DNA of 64,000 nucleotides from Paraspadella gotoi. Lineage: Eukaryota > Chaetognatha. Under the pieces are notes generated by a model, which ran no database searches, was not told the origin of the DNA, and saw only the letters and a list, made by a program, of their open reading frames with translations. The stretch is taken from positions 11,816,809 to 11,880,808 of the forward strand of contig CM119269.1 in assembly GCA_051294375.1 (NCBI GenBank). Direction: 5' to 3'. The position numbers and the translations under genes are program-made. Below, piece after piece: positions 23,490 through 34,547 of the stretch (position 1 is the first letter of the stretch; each line of letters begins with the position of its first letter).

Positions 23490-24702
23490 TCAGAATATAA
23501 ATTCACCATCGGTGGAAACCGCATCGAAGACGAATTTGGGAATCGGCGAAGCGAAGGTGGATTTTGACGAAGATTTCGAAGATTTCGAACTCTCCACATC
23601 CTCTAAGGATTGAAGGGATCTCCTGATATTCTGATAAGTCGGAGGCGGCCCCACAGTTGATTTACGACCCACAGTGGACTTGCGCGACATCTCTCCAACT
23701 GTGGAAGAGGGTCTCTGGGACTGCCGCGTCGCCGATCGACCGCCGGCTCGAGACGGTTTGGTTCGACCGGATTTCCGGGACGAAGGATCGGCCTCCGAGG
23801 ATTCCCAATTGGATCGACGAGGCGCTCGAGCGCCGGATTCGAGAGACGGTCGATCTCCGGGCAGAAAGGTCGACTGTCGCGGAACCGTGGACGGTCTGCC
23901 CGATTGAACCGTGGACGGTCTGCCCGATTGAACCGTGGACGGTCTGCCTGTGATGGAGGGAGAAATCTTACAAATCACTCACTCTTCGTAGCGGCATATA
24001 AATTATAATATGTTCGGAATAGGGCAGACATCGACTTAGAAAAGAGTTTTCTGACGGACGGATATCATTTGTTTTGCATAATTTATCATAATTCGATGTA
24101 CTGACATGATATAAGAGAATGCCCGACAAGATTGAGGGGGCGGACCGACGGACCGACAAAGTGAATTATAGAGTCGGGATCTGCTGATAAGCAGATCCGA
24201 CTAAAAATGGGCTATCTGAATACGTTCTTAATAAATAAAATTATTTTTAAACAATTTTTCTTAGCCTATGTATTTATAAATATTTAAAGTCTTCAATGTT
24301 ATACTGCGCTTCACTAGTTAAAAAGTGATAGTAAATATTGATTAAGTACGTATATGATGGACAAATGAATTTTATATTACAGAACTCCTCATGTTAAAAA
24401 GTGATCAATTTTGGTCCGCCTTACTATTTACAAGTTGTTTTTGTGAATACAATGATCGTTGTGCGGATAAAACAAATTTCAGACTGAGAGTGATTTATTC
24501 TCTAACGAATAAAATAACAATAACAATGGAAAATGCTAAGTCTAAGAGAGACAATGCGTAAACGATTGAGGGACAAAACAAGGACAAGTTACAGAGTCGC
24601 GAAATCAGTCAATTCTTCTTGTTTTTCGATACTTCAGCGCAAGGTTTTCAACAAATATTTCGATTTTTTTTGACAAAGTCGTAAGAGAGAGAGAGAGAGA
24701 AT

Positions 24703-24758
<56 letters not shown>

Positions 24759-25702
24759 TATGTAATAGAGTGGAGCACTTGGGAACATAAATTTTATTTG
24801 AGTGAACAAACAAGGATTTTTAGATGTGAGATCGTATGATTAATGAGTACAAAAAATATTTTGCTTGTATTGTTTGGGGAACAGTATCATTAATTACAAA
24901 ATATTTATAGTAATATCCTTAGAAAATAATAAATTTTCAAAATAATTTTTTTTAATTTTTATTAAAGATTCTGATTATTCATAAAAAGTTAGATCAAAAA
25001 TATAAAACATGTTATTAACAATTTCAATGCCTTCAGTATCAAAAATTGAAAAAAAGGTTAAAATTTCCCCATTTTTTACTCTCTGTAGTAGAAACTATTA
25101 TATGATGAAACGTTTTAGTCATTTTTCGCAGCTTTAACCTAAAAATATCATAAAACATATTTTACAAAAGTTTTTCAGTTTTTTCCGGCGAATCCAAAAC
25201 AGTTCTTAAAATTAAAAAAATATGATTTTGAAATTTTATGATTTTATAAGGATATTACTATAAAGAAAATTCAATTAATGATACTGTTATGCAAAATTTA
25301 TTTGAAAAGGGGCTTAATTATTTTTTATTACATATACAAAGGCAGCAAAAAAACATTGTTCCATCGCTCAATCTTTTCATCACTCCACCCTAATATGTAA
25401 GTCAATGCCCAGTCACATTTCCTCTCAGGCCCCAGGGTATTAAGAATCGGTTTCCATGCATCCGTCATCAGCGCTGCTCAGCCCCATTTGACTCCACATC
25501 GGTCATCCTTTCACGTTTGCGCATCAAAGACTCATTAAGGCTGAACTTAAAGGTGGAAGAGGCTTTGTCGATTCGACGCCTCGATGGTGGACGAGGCAGA
25601 GAGCTCAATGAAGACATGGGGTCTTATGTTGTGGATAAGGCGTGAAGTGGGCTGAAGATGACTATCCGTAACTTCACGCCACCCATTTTTTTCTTTCTTC
25701 TC

Positions 25703-25746
<44 letters not shown>

Positions 25747-25980
25747 TCTCTCTCCTCTCTCTCTCTCTTTTCTTTCTTAGCTCTCTTTCCACACGCCCGA
25801 GATTCTCGATGTCCCCACGATTTCATCTCCAATACCTGATGGAATCGTGGACGGTCTGCCTGTTGCAGGCGGTCTGTCGGTCGATCTATCGGACGTTCGA
25901 CGATCGGCTTCACTTCCGTACTCAGATCCGGAATTCTTGATCGAGAGATCCGTTGATTTACGAGCGGATTGGTGCAACGC
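23490..25980 (-). CDS. GRPST-repeat Ser/Arg-rich protein, last two exons
   Basis: Exon 25980-25836 (phase 0 start, donor CATCAG|GTATTG) joins exon 23947-23490 (acceptor CCATCACAG) in phase. The protein runs ALHQSARKSTDLSIK ... GRPSTIPSG, then GRPSTVQSG twice, GRPSTVP, RQSTFLPGDRPSL, and a basic Ser/Arg/Gly region. It ends FVFDAVSTDGEFIF. The four near-identical GRPST repeats cross the splice junction, which supports the join. No known domain is recognised; it is likely intrinsically disordered and rich in potential phosphorylation sites. Start exons may lie at 31710-31869, but the phases do not match directly, so another exon is missing. Confidence 0.65.
24045..24205 (+). mobile_element. Pearl/HINE-like element, 3' end fragment
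   Basis: Only the tail after the ACGG tract remains (ACGGACGGATATCATTTG), with TTATCATAATTCGATGT, ACCGACGGACCGACAAAGTG and the terminal hairpin GAGTCGGGATCTGCT / AGCAGATCCGACT. It lies in the intron of the GRPST gene. Confidence 0.7.
24215..24427. mobile_element. TA-family element end (empty-site copy for the LTR element at 49.7 kb)
   Basis: Ends GATCAATTTTGGTCCGCCT before TA. The reverse complement of about 24297-24335 (TTTTTAACTAGTGAAGCGCA, then GTATAACATTGAA) matches the flanks of the LTR element at 49682-51441, so it represents a related unoccupied site. Non-coding. Confidence 0.6.
24768..25390. mobile_element. Tc1/mariner-type MITE related to the transposon at 63475
   Basis: TA-flanked, starting GAGTGGAGCACTTGGGAAC and ending ATCACTCCACCC. 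Its first ~100 bp (AATTTTATTTGAGTGAACAA) are nearly identical to the element at the right edge of the window that carries transposase sequence. The interior contains an inserted FB1-type foldback half (about 24885-25290). Confidence 0.75.
25695..25781. repeat. (CT)n tract
   Basis: CT-rich microsatellite just 3' of the GRPST exon donor (minus-strand intron). Other GA/CT tracts in this part lie at 24685-24760 and 26060-26325, the latter changing into (GAAA)n at 26221-26325. The Ser/Leu/Phe and Lys/Glu/Arg ORFs over them are repeat translations. Confidence 0.9.
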
Positions 25981-26056
25981 CTACGTGATTGGTTGATTGA
26001 TTGATTAACCTTTTTAAATTGATTTGTTACGAAATCTTTTATGAACAAATTAGTAG

Positions 26057-26111
<55 letters not shown>

Positions 26112-26225
26112 CGAGAGGAGAGGAGAAAGAAAGAGAAAGAAAGAGAGAGAGAGAGAAAGAGAGAGATAATTTTTTTAAAATAGAGATGATCCTTGGAGAG
26201 AGTGAGAGAGAGAGAGAGAGAAGAA

Positions 26226-26261
<36 letters not shown>

Positions 26262-26283
26262 AGAAAGAAAGAAAGAAAGAAAA

Positions 26284-26323
<40 letters not shown>

Positions 26324-26810
26324 AAACCTTATAAGCGTTTTTATTCGTATGCAACAAGGTTGATTTAGTACAAAAAACAAACAAAACATTCATACATAAG
26401 TCTGAAAAATGCGTTTAAAATAAGGGGGAGAGAGAAAAAATAATAATGATAATAAAGTAGTAACGGTAAACAATATTTAAAATTGTTTTCATGTCGTAAA
26501 AAATGGAATCAAGCCCTTAAGAATGGAATTTTTTAGGGAATAAATCTTAGAAATACAATTCTTTCTCAAATTGTTAAACATAGTCATGACCAAACAAGTT
26601 CACGAATATGCCTAATTAAAAAAAACTATTAAAAATAATTTAATAAATTTATTTTTTAATTTCATACATTAGTGGGCACCAATGAGTTAAATTTATATAT
26701 AGTAATAGATATATAATGGCTAAAATTTTTAAATTTTAAGATTGGATTTGGATTCCTTGCAAAAAGTTAATATATGAAAGTATGATTCTTTTTTAAAAAT
26801 TCCTTCATTA

Positions 26811-26841
<31 letters not shown>

Positions 26842-26896
26842 GTTGGTCAAAAATCTAAAAAACTATATTTAAGATGCCGATTTTTAATTTCGAGCT

Positions 26897-29619
26897 TGTG
26901 GATAAGGCGCTACGTGGGCTGAAGATGACTGTCCGTAACTTCTATAACCCCCTCTCATGAGCCACCGGGTCACAACTGAAAGTGTCATGATTCTAGGCGG
27001 GGTGAACCTAGGCAATGCCCGACTACATGCCCCCCAGCAGAGATGTGGAAGCGATCGATTTTTCCGCCGCTGCCAATCCGGCGCTTCCAAGACCCCTCCC
27101 GCTCCCGTTTTCGGGTGCAATCCTTACTTTTTTAGCCCGGATCGCTTTCGGTTTCGAGTGCACATCGCTTCCTTCCTTTAAAAATTTTACATTTGACAGA
27201 TTTGTTATTATTTATAAAAATACTCTCTTTAGACATGTAATTCATTGGTAGAATAATTTTAAATAATCTTTTTTGTTAACAAATAACAAGTGAAATTTTT
27301 ACTATGAAAAATTGTAAGATTTGTAAGAATCGTTCAAGTGGAAATGAGTTTAAATGAAAAAAACAAAAAACCTATTTCCCTATTTGCTTTTTTCTTTTTT
27401 ATTAAATGTAAATACAAGCTGCATTAATTATTCAATTAATCAATTAATTGATCAATCAATCAATTAACTAAATAACTAATCAATCAAAATCACTTAAAAA
27501 ATTAATGAATCAAATCAATCAATTAATTAATCAATTAATTTATCAATAAACCAATTAATAAATTTATTTATCAATAAATTATTAAAAAAACTAATTAATT
27601 AATCAATCAATTAATCAATCAATTAAACAATATCAGTGTTATCATTGTCATCTCCAACGTTGTTGTTGCTGTTGTTGTTGTTGTCCTGGTCAGTGACCTG
27701 ACAAAAAGACCTAATATAACAGGCCTGATATGAATTTCTTTTATTTGATCAATCAATCATTCAATTAATCATGACGGTGTTATCCTCGTTGTCATCATAA
27801 TCATCATCATGGTCGTCATTTCTTTTGTCATAATGAAAAGATAAAAAAACAAACAAGTTTGAGCTAACAATGCCAGACCAGATCAGTAAATTAATTATGC
27901 AATCAATTAATCAAATATTCAATCAATCAATCAAAAAATTAAGCAATCAATCAATTTGTCATCGTCGGTGTTATTATTGTCGTAGTCGCCATCATTAATT
28001 ATTTAATTAATTAATTGAAATTTTTTTATAATGTTTGCGGTAACTCAAAACAAAAATTGATAGAAAAATTTCAGGCGTGTTTTTTGTAATAAAAAAAACT
28101 GGTATTATCAAAAACAGTAAAAAAGCAAATGATAAAAATAATAACAACAACTAGTATTTACATTGGCTGAGAAAAAGGTCAGCCATAACAAGATTGGGTA
28201 AGAACAGGTCATTCTTATTGACCACTACTGTACTACGGGTCACAAAGTACAAAGACTTCGTCGTCGTTTTCGTCATTGTATTCGTCGTCATTGTCGTCTT
28301 TGTTCAAATCATTTGAGCTCCCAAATGTTCGATATTATTTTTTTAATTAATCAATATGTAATTAATTAAATAATTTTTTTTTCAATTGATTAATTAATTA
28401 ATTATCGCTAATGATCGTGGGCAGATCCAGCATTGTTTGCTCAAACTTGTTTATTAATAATTTTGATTTAATTATTTTATATATATTTTTTTTATTTGCT
28501 TTTTTGTTCAGTACAAGAGGGAAAAAAGAAAGAAGATAGAGAGAGAGTGTGTGTGTTAGAGATTTAAGTATTTATAAGCATAATATTATGCAATATTGCC
28601 AATAAAACAGATCAATCCTTTTGGTTCAAACTTGTTTGTAACATGAAAAACGTTATGGATTTTAAAAAAAGTAGACTTAAATTTAAAAAAAAAAATACAA
28701 GAAATAAAATTTTTAGTTTTATAGAATTAAAAAGTTTAATTTAAATTTTAATTTAACTTAATTACAGTTTTTTTCAGATAGAAAAAATCTTTTGTTCAGC
28801 TCAGATTTTATTTCAATATATTAAAAAGAATAATTAAAAAAAATAAATATGTAATTTTTTTCATAGATTCTCGACCAAAGAGGAAGAGAGAATAAAAGAA
28901 AACAAAAAAATAAAGAAGAGAATAAGAAAAAGTGAATAAAAAAATTAGGAGCAAACAATTTTAAATGTTGAAAACAAATTTTTAAAAGAAAAATCAAGAA
29001 AGAGCAGGGGGTTGCAAAGATTTTAATACATTAAATACCTTTCAGTTCTAACCAATAAAAACAAATGACCAGGAAGCGAACACGCAGGTTATTATAGCTT
29101 CCGGGTTCAATCCTTTATTCTCAATTTTTCTATCCTTCCCGGTTTCGGGTTCTTCAAAAATCGGCCGCTTCCACAGTGTTCGGTTTCGCTTTCCGGATCG
29201 CGTCCACATCTCTGCCCCCCAGATTGTAACCCACCCTGCACTGCTTCCAGTGGAGGGAGGGGAGCAATCTTCAGCAAGACCAAGGGCCTGGAATCAGAAG
29301 GTTGGAATACGCTCGACAGGATGGGCTCACCAGTGTGGATAAGGCGCTACGTGGGCTGAAGATGACTGTCCGTAACTTCTATAACCCCCTCTAGCAGCCA
29401 TGGAACGGGTCCCTGGGCTTGGAACCAGGCTTGAGGGTTTGCCATGCCCCCAAGGCAGCTTACGGCCATCCTTACGCTTCCCGCAGGGTAGGTACTGGGT
29501 TGGGATTGAACCCGGTACCTAGTGGTCATGAGCTGATGGCTTTACTCAATGAGCCACCGGGTCACAACTGAAAGTGTTATGATTCTAGGCGGGGTGAACC
29601 TAGGCAATGCCCGACTACA
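26897..29619 (-). mobile_element. Non-autonomous LTR retrotransposon (LARD-like), complete, TSD AGCT
   Basis: Read on the minus strand, the 5' LTR is 29619-29334 (286 bp, TGTAGTCGGGCATTGCC ... CTTATCCACA) and the 3' LTR 27027-26897, which has lost ~155 internal bp. A one-base spacer and TGGTGAGCCCATCCTGTCG (putative primer-binding site) follow the 5' LTR; a G-rich CTGGGGGGCA precedes the 3' LTR. AGCT flanks both ends (26893-26896, 29620-29623). The 2.3-kb interior has no gag or pol ORF; it is AT-rich and contains pearl/HINE-derived sequence. Solo LTRs of the family occur at 34028 and 61789. It sits in the GRPST gene region. Confidence 0.8.
27330..28460 (-). mobile_element. Pearl/HINE-like sequence inside the LTR element
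   Basis: On the minus strand, AACAAGTTTGAGCAAACAAT and GCTGGATCTGCCC (near 28450) match the 5' end of the pearl/HINE copies, and AGTGGAAATGAGTTTAAATG (near 27340) is core repeat. Between them are long AATCAATTAATT-type low-complexity arrays and GTT/TCG trinucleotide runs. A second 5'-end-like motif in plus orientation is at 27855. No coding evidence. Confidence 0.5.
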
Positions 29620-30184
29620 AGCTTAAAAATATAGTTTTTTATAATTTTAACTTACTTAATAACATAATTTTTGAAAAAGATTTATATTTTCTTTTAACAA
29701 CTTTTAACAAGGAATCTGAATCTGTTCTCAGAATTTAAAAAAAAACATTTTGAGATTTTGACATTATATAAGGGTAGTACTATATACAAAATAAGCTGAC
29801 TGGGCTACTATATTCATAAAAAAAGAAAAATAACTATAGATTAGTATTCACTAATATAAGGGAGTGGTCTTAAGGGAGTGGTCTTTTCATACAATTGAAA
29901 CATTCTTTGAAATATTATACCACTTCATTGATAGGGAAGCCAGGTTCACTGGGAGTGAATAAATAAGACTGTGAGAGAGTCTTGATTGAAAGCTTGCAGA
30001 AACCTGCTATGTTATTATCTTGTAAGTGTGATGGAGGCCTTAAACCACCAAAGCCTGTCCAAAGTCAGGGACAAGATAGCTTATTTATTAAATGAATGGA
30101 TCATTTTTATATTGGTTTTACCAATTTCATAATAGTTTTCAAGATATAACTGCTAAATATGGATTCCAAACTTTCACTTCACCC

Positions 30185-30965
30185 TACTAACCATAATCCC
30201 TTTTCCTAATCACTAATATAATCACTAGCTTAATCCCTAACCTAATCTTTAACCCGAATTTCGAACCCAAACTTAAAAAATTAACCTAATTCCGAATTTA
30301 AGATGGAATTGGGGTTCCGTTAACCGTTAATTTTTTAGGAATTTTGCTTAACCGTTAAAACTAACATTAACTGTTAAAATCGATAAATTTTATAATTTAA
30401 CTTTAGATTTAAGTGAAACGAAATTTTTTGAAACAACAATGTAATTTTATTTTAGAAAAAATTGGACATGTTTCGGCTCAGATTTCGGAACTTGTTTCAC
30501 GAAAATTTTGTTTCACTTAAATCTAAAACAACAAAAAGGCTTAACACAATGTCTAATTTAACTTTAAAATTTAAAATATTGTTATTCAAATCAAACTAAA
30601 GTATTTCATGGTATTTTATCTTTTACTCTTACTCCTGAATCTTCTTTATCTTCTATTTCAGATAGATTAGGTAATTTAGCTAATCAGATAATGCATACAA
30701 AACTTTTTTTTTTGCCTCATAGCTAGTCTGGCAAGCTTCCTATAGGACAGGTTGGAATATCTTTTCAAAACCATGGGAATATTACCTTGGTACCAAAATA
30801 AGAGATTTGAGATAGAACGATAGTTCGTAATAAAAATCGGGTTACTCCAATATGCAAATGAGATTAACATTTCACAGTAATATTCTAATTTGATAAAAAC
30901 TTATTAATATTATCTAAAAATTGGAAGACGTTTTTAATGTTTTTCTACAACGACTTTATTTGTAA
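30185..30965. other. AT-rich spacer without a gene
   Basis: Holds TAACCCTAA-like degenerate units (30190-30260), an AACCGTTAA-rich patch (30310-30400) and a partial hammerhead-like half (GACATGTTTCGGCTCAGATT, about 30465-30485) that lacks the CTGANGA box. Nothing coding is seen. Confidence 0.6.
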
Positions 30966-31012
30966 AAAACGTACATATTTCGGCTTACATACAAGCCTTC
31001 TTCAGCGTTAAC
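30966..31012 (-). ncRNA. Hammerhead ribozyme motif HH4
   Basis: Minus strand: AACG before core CTGAAGA, stem II GGCTT/AAGCC (5 bp), GAAAT-AT-GTA, then CGTT. Stem I offers G-C, C-G, A-U, A-U; stem III has A-U plus a U-G wobble. It lies between the candidate start exons (31.7-31.9 kb) and the GRPST exons, in sense orientation if these form one gene. Confidence 0.6.
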
Positions 31013-31709
31013 AAATTATTTGTGAATTTTTAAATTGATTTGTTCAAATTCAAATTCAAATTCAAATTCAACATCAAATTCTACTTTATTGTATTTGTTT
31101 ACTGTCTGTTTATTCTGCATAATCTCCATCAATTATCGTTATCTCCTCGTGTGTTTAATGTTAATAAAACTTCTCTAACTTCTCCTCAATTTTACCACGC
31201 CTACTTCCTTCAATGACAGTTAAAATAAATATATTAACGGTTAGGTTAAAATTATTTTTAACCGTTAATAACCGTTAACTGTTATCGGTTATCGTAACCC
31301 TAGATGGAATAGGGCGTCCTGAGAAAATAAGGCCTATAAAGGATATATTTGCCTTTGACGAGTAACTGTAGGATAGGGAGGCGTCTTGTAGCTTCCGACG
31401 CTGTCTGATTGATTGAGTTTCATTCTTAACTTCGAACGACCAAAGTGAACTGAAGCCAAAAGAAATATTTTTTATTTTACATCAGTTACATTATATGATT
31501 TATTTACATTGGATAGTGGATACCTTATTATTACCATTTTAAGCTAAAAAAAACATAAGTTTTAAAAATGATCTACACTCAGAAATTTGATAAAAATCAC
31601 TAATGATTCTTTTAAGTAATTATTAAGATTACTATCATATCATTTTTATAATTGATATTATTTTTAATTTTCATTATTAGTATTAATAATGTTATTGAGA
31701 TTAACTTAC

Positions 31710-31869
31710 CTGCTCGACGAGTCGTCCTTTTCGAAAAATTCGAGGTCCCACTGAATTTTTTTGTTCTTGTCAAAAAATGGATTTTCTTGGGAGTCTGAGA
31801 AGATTTGAGCAAACAATGACTGAGTTGCAATGAGACATTGAGTTTTCGCCAATTCTTACCGACTTTCAT
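31710..31869 (-). CDS. Candidate first two exons of a minus-strand gene (possibly the GRPST gene)
   Basis: ATG at 31869 begins a 10-nt exon (31869-31860, ATGAAAGTCG|GTAAGAA). A 65-nt intron with a TTCTCAG acceptor follows, then exon 31794-31710, ending AGCAG|GTAAGTT. Spliced reading: MKVDSQENPFFDKNKKIQWD, then LEFFEKDDSSS. Both donors are strong. It ends in phase 2 whereas the exon at 25980 starts in phase 0, so either an exon is missing between them or this is another gene. No domain is recognised. Confidence 0.5.
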
Positions 31870-32534
31870 GGACGCGCGTGAATATTTTTTTTTTCCCGTT
31901 GATGACTCTCGACTGATTTCAAGTCAGAGAATCAACCATTAGGCAATTTTCAGTATACAATACATAGATTTATAAAGTTAATATATTCTGTCTTATTCCG
32001 TTTTTTGTTTTGTTTTTTTTTTTCAATCGAACTGACCTTTGTTTTGTTTTTTTTTCAATCGAACTGACCTTTGTTTTTCCGAAATTAATTCATAATCGAC
32101 GACGTCTTTGAATGAGATCGATTTTTTCAAACCTGATATGGTGGACTAAAACTGATTAATTTTCAAATAATTTATTGCGGGGCCCGAAAAAAAAAGAATC
32201 TTATACATAATGAAGTAACTTTTTTCAATTTGTGTAGGTGTCCATTTACCATACTCGTTCAAAATTTCTGACGAGTCTTTTTAAAAAATATTTATCAAAT
32301 ACAAATTCAATGTGTTACTTTTTCGTTTCCCTTTTCCTTTTCCCCAATTTGTATTCGTGACTCGATCAAGTTCTTCCTCTTTCGTCGATTCGTCCAAACT
32401 AGAAAAGCGAAAGAATGAACAAAAGGCTTATTTAGGTACAAATACAATACAATGATAATATAATGACGTTTAAAAAAAAATAATAATAATAATAATAATA
32501 CGTAATAATGTAAAAATTAAACTAAAGACCTTTA

Positions 32535-32585
32535 ACGAAAATTATTTTATGATGCAACATAAAATATAAAATAATTTTCGTTAAA
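32535..32585. repeat. 17-bp-arm hairpin at the end of the 32.6-33.5 kb gene
   Basis: AACGAAAATTATTTTAT and its complement ATAAAATAATTTTCGTT flank a short loop. It overlaps the TAA stop of the predicted gene and resembles sequence next to the hammerhead copy near 51660 (ACGCAACGAAATGAAAGG), so the gene's last codons may lie in repeat sequence. Confidence 0.6.
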
Positions 32586-33504
32586 TCTCAAACACAACGA
32601 AATAAAAGGATAATATCGAACAAACTAAAGACCTTAAATTAAACTGATCGGGATAAGTTTCTCGATTCAACGACGGGGTGCCCCTTTGACTCTCTCTCGC
32701 TCTTGCTCTTGCCGCCGCCACATCCTTCGCCCAAATCGCGATTCGCTCTCGATCGTAGACTGGGAGAAAAGGAAGGATCTCATATATATATATAATTTTT
32801 TATATATATATATATATATATATTCACATCCTTCGCCCAAATCGCGATTCGCTCTCGATCGTAGACTGGGAGAAAAGGTAGGATCTCATATATATATATA
32901 ATTATATATATATATATATATATANNNNNNNNNNTTTCTATGTCTCACCTTTCTCCGCCTTTCCTGCTCCCACTCCCTCTGGCGACACCGACCCTCTCGC
33001 CAACGATGACCTCCCTTCATTTCCGCGGAGAGGCCCGTCCTCCAGCAGCCCGTTTTCCAATGGCTCGTCCAGGGGCTCCGCATCGTCCACGAGACGTCGC
33101 TTCCCGAGTGAATCCACATCCGGTTCCAGAAATTCAGAAAAACTCGATAATTTGTCTTCGCTTCCGTTAATGTCGTCGTCGTCGTCGTCCACATTTCCCG
33201 CGCCATCATTGTTGTTGTTGTTGTTGTTGTAGCCTCGCCGAGTCGAGTCTCTCCTACTCCTTCCACCATTGTGGGCGTGGTCCTTATTTTCGAAGCCCCC
33301 GTCGTTGTTGTTGTTGTAATTCTTTCTACGCCCTTCCACAAGTTGACGACCGAGTTGGCGGAGGTTGGGCCTTGTCGAGGAGGTCTCCCCGTAGAGGCTC
33401 AACATCGTCTTCAGCTTCGCCATCTTCACCATCTGCGAGGGACTTCGGAAGTCCAGCATCTCGGCCAGACGGTTGATCTCCTCCAGCCTGTTCTTCCGCG
33501 CCAT
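32581..33504 (-). CDS. Unrecognised two-exon Asn/Asp/Arg-rich protein (244 aa)
   Basis: Exon 1 (33504-32949) starts MARKNRLEEINRLAEMLDFR and continues SPSQMVKMAKLKTMLSLYG. It passes through poly-Asn (YNNNNN) and poly-Asp (VDDDDDDI) runs, then EKLSSF-like text and LGKRRLVDDAEP, ending at donor AAAG|GTGAGA. Exon 2 (32759-32581) follows CTCCCAG, keeps phase, and reads VYDRERIAIWAKDVAAARAR ending at TAA. LGKRR and KR/RR sites would allow prohormone-type cleavage, but no signal peptide is seen, so I assign no function. A second, alternative open frame overlaps the 5' part (EDQLNGAEEQAGG). An N gap (32925-32934) and a partial exon-2 duplicate lie in the intron. Confidence 0.6.
32790..32896. repeat. 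Tandem partial duplicate of exon 2 with (TA)n
   Basis: CACATCCTTCGCCCAAATCG through GTAGACTGGGAGAAAAGG is present at about 32718-32776 and again at 32825-32878, each followed by AGGATCTCATATATATATA. The duplicate retains the splice acceptor but runs into TA repeats instead of the rest of the exon. The N gap beside it makes an assembly or haplotype artefact possible. Confidence 0.75.
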
Positions 33505-33935
33505 TGAGTTGGTCCTCGTCGTCGTCGTCGCAGTCGTCTTTAACGAAGTTCGTTAAAAACGTTCGGATTTGCTAATTCGCTTCATTATTACGGAAAAGTT
33601 CTTGAGAATAGTAGGATGGCGTTTTATCGTGCTATAAAATTATTAATATACATACAGAGTTAGATTTATACTTATGTTAAAACTCCATTTTTACTTTTAG
33701 ATTTTCCAAAGGATATTTAAAAATGCGGCGGCACTTCGATTGAACAATATTGACAGCATTAATTCCTTTTATGCCCGAACTTTCATTACCGTATTTTCTT
33801 TTATATACCGTATCGTTTATCATTCGTGCTTTTTTAACTTTAGTATTACATCTGATAATCATTTCTTTTCGTTGTTGTTTAATATTTAGAGAAAACAAAG
33901 CGTTTTTGAATTTATGACAACGATTTATTTTAATA

Positions 33936-33981
33936 GACGGACATCTTTTGACTCTTTGGGTTCAAGTCTTCATCAGCATTT
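33936..33981 (-). ncRNA. Decayed hammerhead motif in the left Penelope arm
   Basis: Minus strand GCTGATGAAGACTTGAAC ... GAGTCAAAAGATGTCC: the essential GAAA box is AAAA and stem II has a C-to-U change. It is the inverted partner of the motif at 36103 and is expected to be inactive. Confidence 0.5.
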
Positions 33982-34027
33982 GAAATTCACAAACTTTTCA
34001 GTTCTTTTCATTGACTTTGGAGAGAGA

Positions 34028-34313
34028 TGTGGATAAGGCGCTACGTGGGCTGAAGATGACTGTCCGTAACTTCTATAACCCCCTCTAGCAGCCATGGAAC
34101 GGGTCCCTGGGCTTGGAACCAGGCTTGAGGGTTTGCCATGCCCCCAAGGCGGCTTACGGCCGTCCTCACGCTTCTCGCAGGGTAGGTACCGAGTTGGGAT
34201 TGAACCTGGTACCTAGTGGTCATGAGCTGATGGCTTTACTCAATGAGCCACCGGGTCACAACTGAAAGTGTCATGATTCTAGGCGGGGTGAACCTAGGCA
34301 ATGCCCGACTACA
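34028..34313 (-). mobile_element. Solo LTR of the LARD-like family, TSD GAGA
   Basis: 286 bp, identical in extent to the complete LTR at 29334-29619 (TGTGGATAAGGCGCTACGTG ... GCCCGACTACA on plus). GAGA is directly repeated at 34024-34027 and 34314-34317. It interrupts the left arm of the Penelope-like copy. An internal palindrome around GGGTTCAATCCC looks like a pol III B box, but the TG...CA ends and the target duplication argue for an LTR rather than a SINE. Confidence 0.8.
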
Positions 34314-34337
34314 GAGAGAAAGATTGAGAGAGAGATT

Positions 34338-34370
<33 letters not shown>

Positions 34371-34547
34371 CTTCCAACAAAGAATTGAGTAAAGGACAGT
34401 GGTCAGATGTGAGGACAGGTGAAAGCGAGGGAAGGGAAGGAGAGTAAGTAAATGTGAAATTTGGTGAAAAGAGAGAGAGAGAAAGAGAGAGAGACAATAA
34501 AAAAACAGTGAAAAAGAAATAAACTAAAATAATAACAAAGATTATGA

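Larger units (their letters stand above)
26640..30184. mobile_element. FB1 foldback copy split by an LTR element
   Basis: The left half (26640-26896) and right half (29620-30184) together reconstruct one FB1-type copy. The inner junction carries the 4-bp duplication AGCT on each side of an LTR element (26897-29619). The right half is further split by a DR1 repeat (29866-30132) and ends AACTTTCACTTCACCC before TA. A second copy of the intact arrangement is at 53087-53600. Confidence 0.7.

Noticed and set aside
34028-34313. tRNA-derived SINE interpretation of the 286-bp repeat because of GGGTTCAATCCC
   Set aside because: All copies end TG...CA with 4-bp target duplications, one pair flanks an internal region, and no A-rich or LINE-like tail is present; an LTR explains this better.
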